From JAFGUB01 sp050305515 (GTDB lineage: Bacteria; Campylobacterota; Campylobacteria; Campylobacterales; Sulfurimonadaceae): a stretch of 64,000 nt of DNA. The notes under the pieces were generated by a model. It was not told the origin of the DNA, made no database searches, and saw only the letters and a list, made by a program, of their open reading frames with translations. Below, piece by piece: positions 61,806-64,000 of this stretch. The position numbers were made by a program, and so were the translations under genes. The stretch lies in assembly GCA_050305515.1 (NCBI GenBank), contig JBNLFL010000040.1, forward strand, positions 62,001 through 126,000. Reading direction: 5' to 3'. Position 1 is the stretch's first letter. Each line of letters opens with the position of its first letter.

Positions 61806-63746
61806 ATGTTCAAACATCCTAAAACATATAAACTTGCCACCATGTTCTCCATCATGTTTTCAGTGGCGTTTATCGGTATATCCATAGTTTTTTACACTTA
61901 TGATTATAAAAGTGAAAAAGAAGCACTGGATAACAATCTGCGCGCACAGGCAGAATCAATCCTTGATTTCGCCGGAGTGCTTCTTGAAACACGCAATGAA
62001 AAATTTTTCAGCGGTGCTTCCAGCGAGATTCCTCAGAATATCCAAAATGATGTGTTTGCCCGCTTCACGAAAATTTCAGATGGAAAAGTATTTTACAAAG
62101 AAGCTTCCAACAATCCGGTTACAGAAACCAACCGCGCCAAGCCTTATGAGAGTGATCTGATTGATTACTTCAAAAATAATCGTGATCAGAAACAGGTAGA
62201 GCGTATTGTACAGGATGACGAAAAATCCTATTATCTGATGGCGCGTCCGATAATCAGTGAAGAACGTTGTCTGATGTGCCACCCTACATGGAAGATTGAC
62301 GATGTCATCGCGGTGGAAGATGTCCGTATTGACCGAAGTGACTATAACGATGCACTTGAGAGCAGTATTTTGATTACTACGGTGACGGCAGTGCTGAATA
62401 TTCTGCTAATCCTTGTTCTGACGCATTATGTTTTCAGCCGCCATGTAGCTGCCCGTATTCATAAAGTGCTTGAAGTGATCTTCCGGGTCGAAAAAGGGCA
62501 ATTCGTCATTGATGATCTGATCAAGGACGAGCCACTTGAAAAAGACTCGACACAGAATGAGATTGATCAGCTCTTCCGGCATCTCAATCAGATGGTCCAA
62601 ACGCTGAGCCCGGTAATAAAAAACGTTGTCAATCAGAGCAAGGATATGGCATTTGAAGCAAGTTACGGCTATGTGAAAATTGATCAGACCAATGAGCATG
62701 TCGCATCACAGAACCATTCGCTTGAACATTCTCAGCAGAGTATTTCACGGGTCTTGAAACTCAATGACGAGATGGGGCAGAAGATGCAGGAGCTGCTTGA
62801 AGGGGCATCCCGCTCTGCCAAACACATTACCACGGGCAGCAAAGTGCTCAACACCAATTTGGATGAAAGTCGCCGTGCGGCTGTGGCAATGGATGAAACC
62901 GTCACTTCGATTACGGAACTGCGCAACTTCTCAAATGAGATATCCAAGACCATGGAAGTGATTACCGATATTGCTGATGAAACGAATCTGATAGCTCTCA
63001 ACGCGGCCATTGAAGCGGCGCGTGCGGGTGAACACGGCCGTGGATTTGCTGTTGTTGCAGAAAAAATCCGCGAACTTGCCGAGGTATCGCTGAACAATGC
63101 CCAGACAATTTCGACGGTCTTGAAAAAAATTCATGAGCTTATTGATTCCGTGACGCAAAATGCGCAGCAGGCCAAAGGCGTTATGGATAATGTAGGTACT
63201 TCTTCCTTGGAACTTGGGGCGCGTTTTGAAGATATTCAGGCCAGTATTGACATGATTGGCAATGTTCTCGGTGTTTTCAAGACGCAATTTGAAAATGAGA
63301 CCGAGGAGTTGAAACAGGTTGGACACGAATTGGTGAATGTACAAAATGCCAGCAACATCCTTGTTGAAAATGCCAATAACTCAAAAGAAGTCATGAATAT
63401 TCTGGTGCAAAAAAGCGGTGATCTCAAATCGCTGGCAGACGGCTTTGAAGTAGTATTCAATAATCGCGGCGTCAAACGTTCGATTATTACCCCACCGATT
63501 CATGCCCATATCCGCAATGGCACTAAAATGCAGGAATCGGGTGTCTATCTTTTTGATAACTCCGACAAAGGAATCTCCTTCTACGCTGCAGAAGATGCCC
63601 TCAGCTTCAACCTGCGTAAAGGCGATACCGGAGAGTTGCTGCTTGATACACCGCTTGACGGGTTGCATTCCATCCGTTATGAGGTGGTTTATATCAGTGA
63701 TGAAGTGATTGAAGGGGTATTCTTTTATGGCGCCAAAAAGTCTTAA
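61806..63746 (+). CDS. Methyl-accepting chemotaxis protein with a haem-binding sensor
   Basis: About 646 residues from ATG 61806 (GGGAG site). TM1 (12-32), an extracytoplasmic domain of about 145 residues resembling the Tll0287/DUF3365 haem sensor with C155-LM-C158-H159, TM2 near 185-205, HAMP, then the signalling helix with the conserved tip AIEAARAGEHGRGFAVVAEKIRELAE. The CxxCH indicates a covalently bound haem, so the likely stimulus is redox state, oxygen or NO. A C-terminal extension of about 100 residues follows the signalling region. Confidence 0.88.
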   Translation: MFKHPKTYKLATMFSIMFSVAFIGISIVFYTYDYKSEKEALDNNLRAQAESILDFAGVLLETRNEKFFSGASSEIPQNIQNDVFARFTKISDGKVFYKEASNNPVTETNRAKPYESDLIDYFKNNRDQKQVERIVQDDEKSYYLMARPIISEERCLMCHPTWKIDDVIAVEDVRIDRSDYNDALESSILITTVTAVLNILLILVLTHYVFSRHVAARIHKVLEVIFRVEKGQFVIDDLIKDEPLEKDSTQNEIDQLFRHLNQMVQTLSPVIKNVVNQSKDMAFEASYGYVKIDQTNEHVASQNHSLEHSQQSISRVLKLNDEMGQKMQELLEGASRSAKHITTGSKVLNTNLDESRRAAVAMDETVTSITELRNFSNEISKTMEVITDIADETNLIALNAAIEAARAGEHGRGFAVVAEKIRELAEVSLNNAQTISTVLKKIHELIDSVTQNAQQAKGVMDNVGTSSLELGARFEDIQASIDMIGNVLGVFKTQFENETEELKQVGHELVNVQNASNILVENANNSKEVMNILVQKSGDLKSLADGFEVVFNNRGVKRSIITPPIHAHIRNGTKMQESGVYLFDNSDKGISFYAAEDALSFNLRKGDTGELLLDTPLDGLHSIRYEVVYISDEVIEGVFFYGAKKS

Positions 63747-63769
63747 TTGCTTCAAAATAGTTTTTTCGA

Positions 63770-63775
63770 TATAAT
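63770..63775 (+). promoter_or_regulatory. TATAAT -10 box for rpmE
   Basis: Perfect TATAAT 83 bp before the rpmE ATG, leaving a 5' leader of about 75 nt that could hold an L31-type or zinc-related control element; none is identified. Confidence 0.5.
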
Positions 63776-63858
63776 TGCGACCCAAAATGTTCCGCACCCG
63801 TACGGACGTTAAACATATACTGTGTGACGTACACGACGTTGCACCAAAGGCAAACCTT

Positions 63859-64000
63859 ATGAAAAAAGAGATTCATCCTACGAACATTCCTTGTGAAGTC
63901 AGCTGTGCGTGTGGCAACACGTTTACGATCAACTCGACAAAAGATACGATGCGTATCGATATCTGTAACGAGTGCCATCCGTTCTTCACCGGTTCAGAAA
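63859..64000 (+). CDS. rpmE: 50S ribosomal protein L31, partial
   Basis: First 47 codons of L31, cut by the end of the window. Zinc-type (C+) form: C16, C18, C36 and C39 in EVSCACGN and DICNECH. Starts MKKEIHPTNIP. Confidence 0.92.
   Translation, partial: MKKEIHPTNIPCEVSCACGNTFTINSTKDTMRIDICNECHPFFTGSE

Noticed and set aside
1..64000. tRNA, rRNA, riboswitch or CRISPR features
   Set aside because: I read the intergenic gaps for cloverleaf ends, TTCGAATCC-type loops and regularly spaced repeats and found none convincing; a covariance-model scan would be decisive.

Overview
The window looks like the chromosome of a Campylobacterota bacterium (Sulfurimonas or Sulfuricurvum type; species not determinable here). 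This rests on a porGDAB pyruvate:ferredoxin oxidoreductase operon of the kind used in the reductive TCA cycle, a petABC bc1 operon with a di-haem cytochrome c1, LuxS, a haem-sensor chemoreceptor, and gene content typical of sulfur- or hydrogen-oxidising members of that phylum. No tRNA, rRNA or CRISPR array was seen.

Layout. 1-22.9 kb is host DNA: rpsI, an alpha-carbonic anhydrase, an orphan substrate-binding protein with a HAD phosphatase, porGDAB, an autoinducer-2 group (lsrK, a small ABM-fold protein, a class II aldolase, luxS), an esterase-like lipoprotein, mnmD, a GGDEF-EAL protein, ribE, a Sel1 protein, a lapG-lapD pair for c-di-GMP control of a surface adhesin, a short exosortase with a membrane partner, and mnmG. 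22,869-46,996 is a complete Tn7-like transposon of 24,128 bp with matching TGTCA ends, three TnsB-type repeats at each end and a perfect 5-bp target duplication (TCGGT). It sits four codons before the original stop of mnmG, and its left end supplies a new C-terminal tail and stop codon. At its right end it carries tnsA-tnsB-tnsC-tniQ and near its left end a possible tnsE-like gene. Its cargo is one long leftward operon for an Ssp-type DNA phosphorothioation defence: small HTH gene, sspB, sspC, sspD, three unfamiliar genes (a 559-residue unknown, an AAA ATPase, a PIN nuclease), then sspF, sspG and sspH.

Immediately right of the transposon, 47,122-52,215 is a second AT-rich, four-gene operon in which each gene overlaps the next by 4 nt: a cytosine-5 DNA methyltransferase, a protein with two separate GHKL ATPase domains joined by a coiled coil, a receiver-domain protein and a PPP-family metallophosphatase. 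I do not recognise it as a described system; it is the best candidate for something new. A 340-bp stretch of decayed-looking sequence follows. Host DNA resumes at about 52.6 kb with petABC and an extra cytochrome c, moaA-queE-queD, moeA, rsmE, a chemoreceptor with a CxxCH haem motif, and the start of rpmE.

Across the host DNA the palindrome TTACATGTAA recurs 12 times exactly (about 0.03 expected by chance in 34 kb), inside and between genes, yet never in the roughly 30 kb of inserted DNA. It is a highly iterated palindrome that also marks the imported segments.
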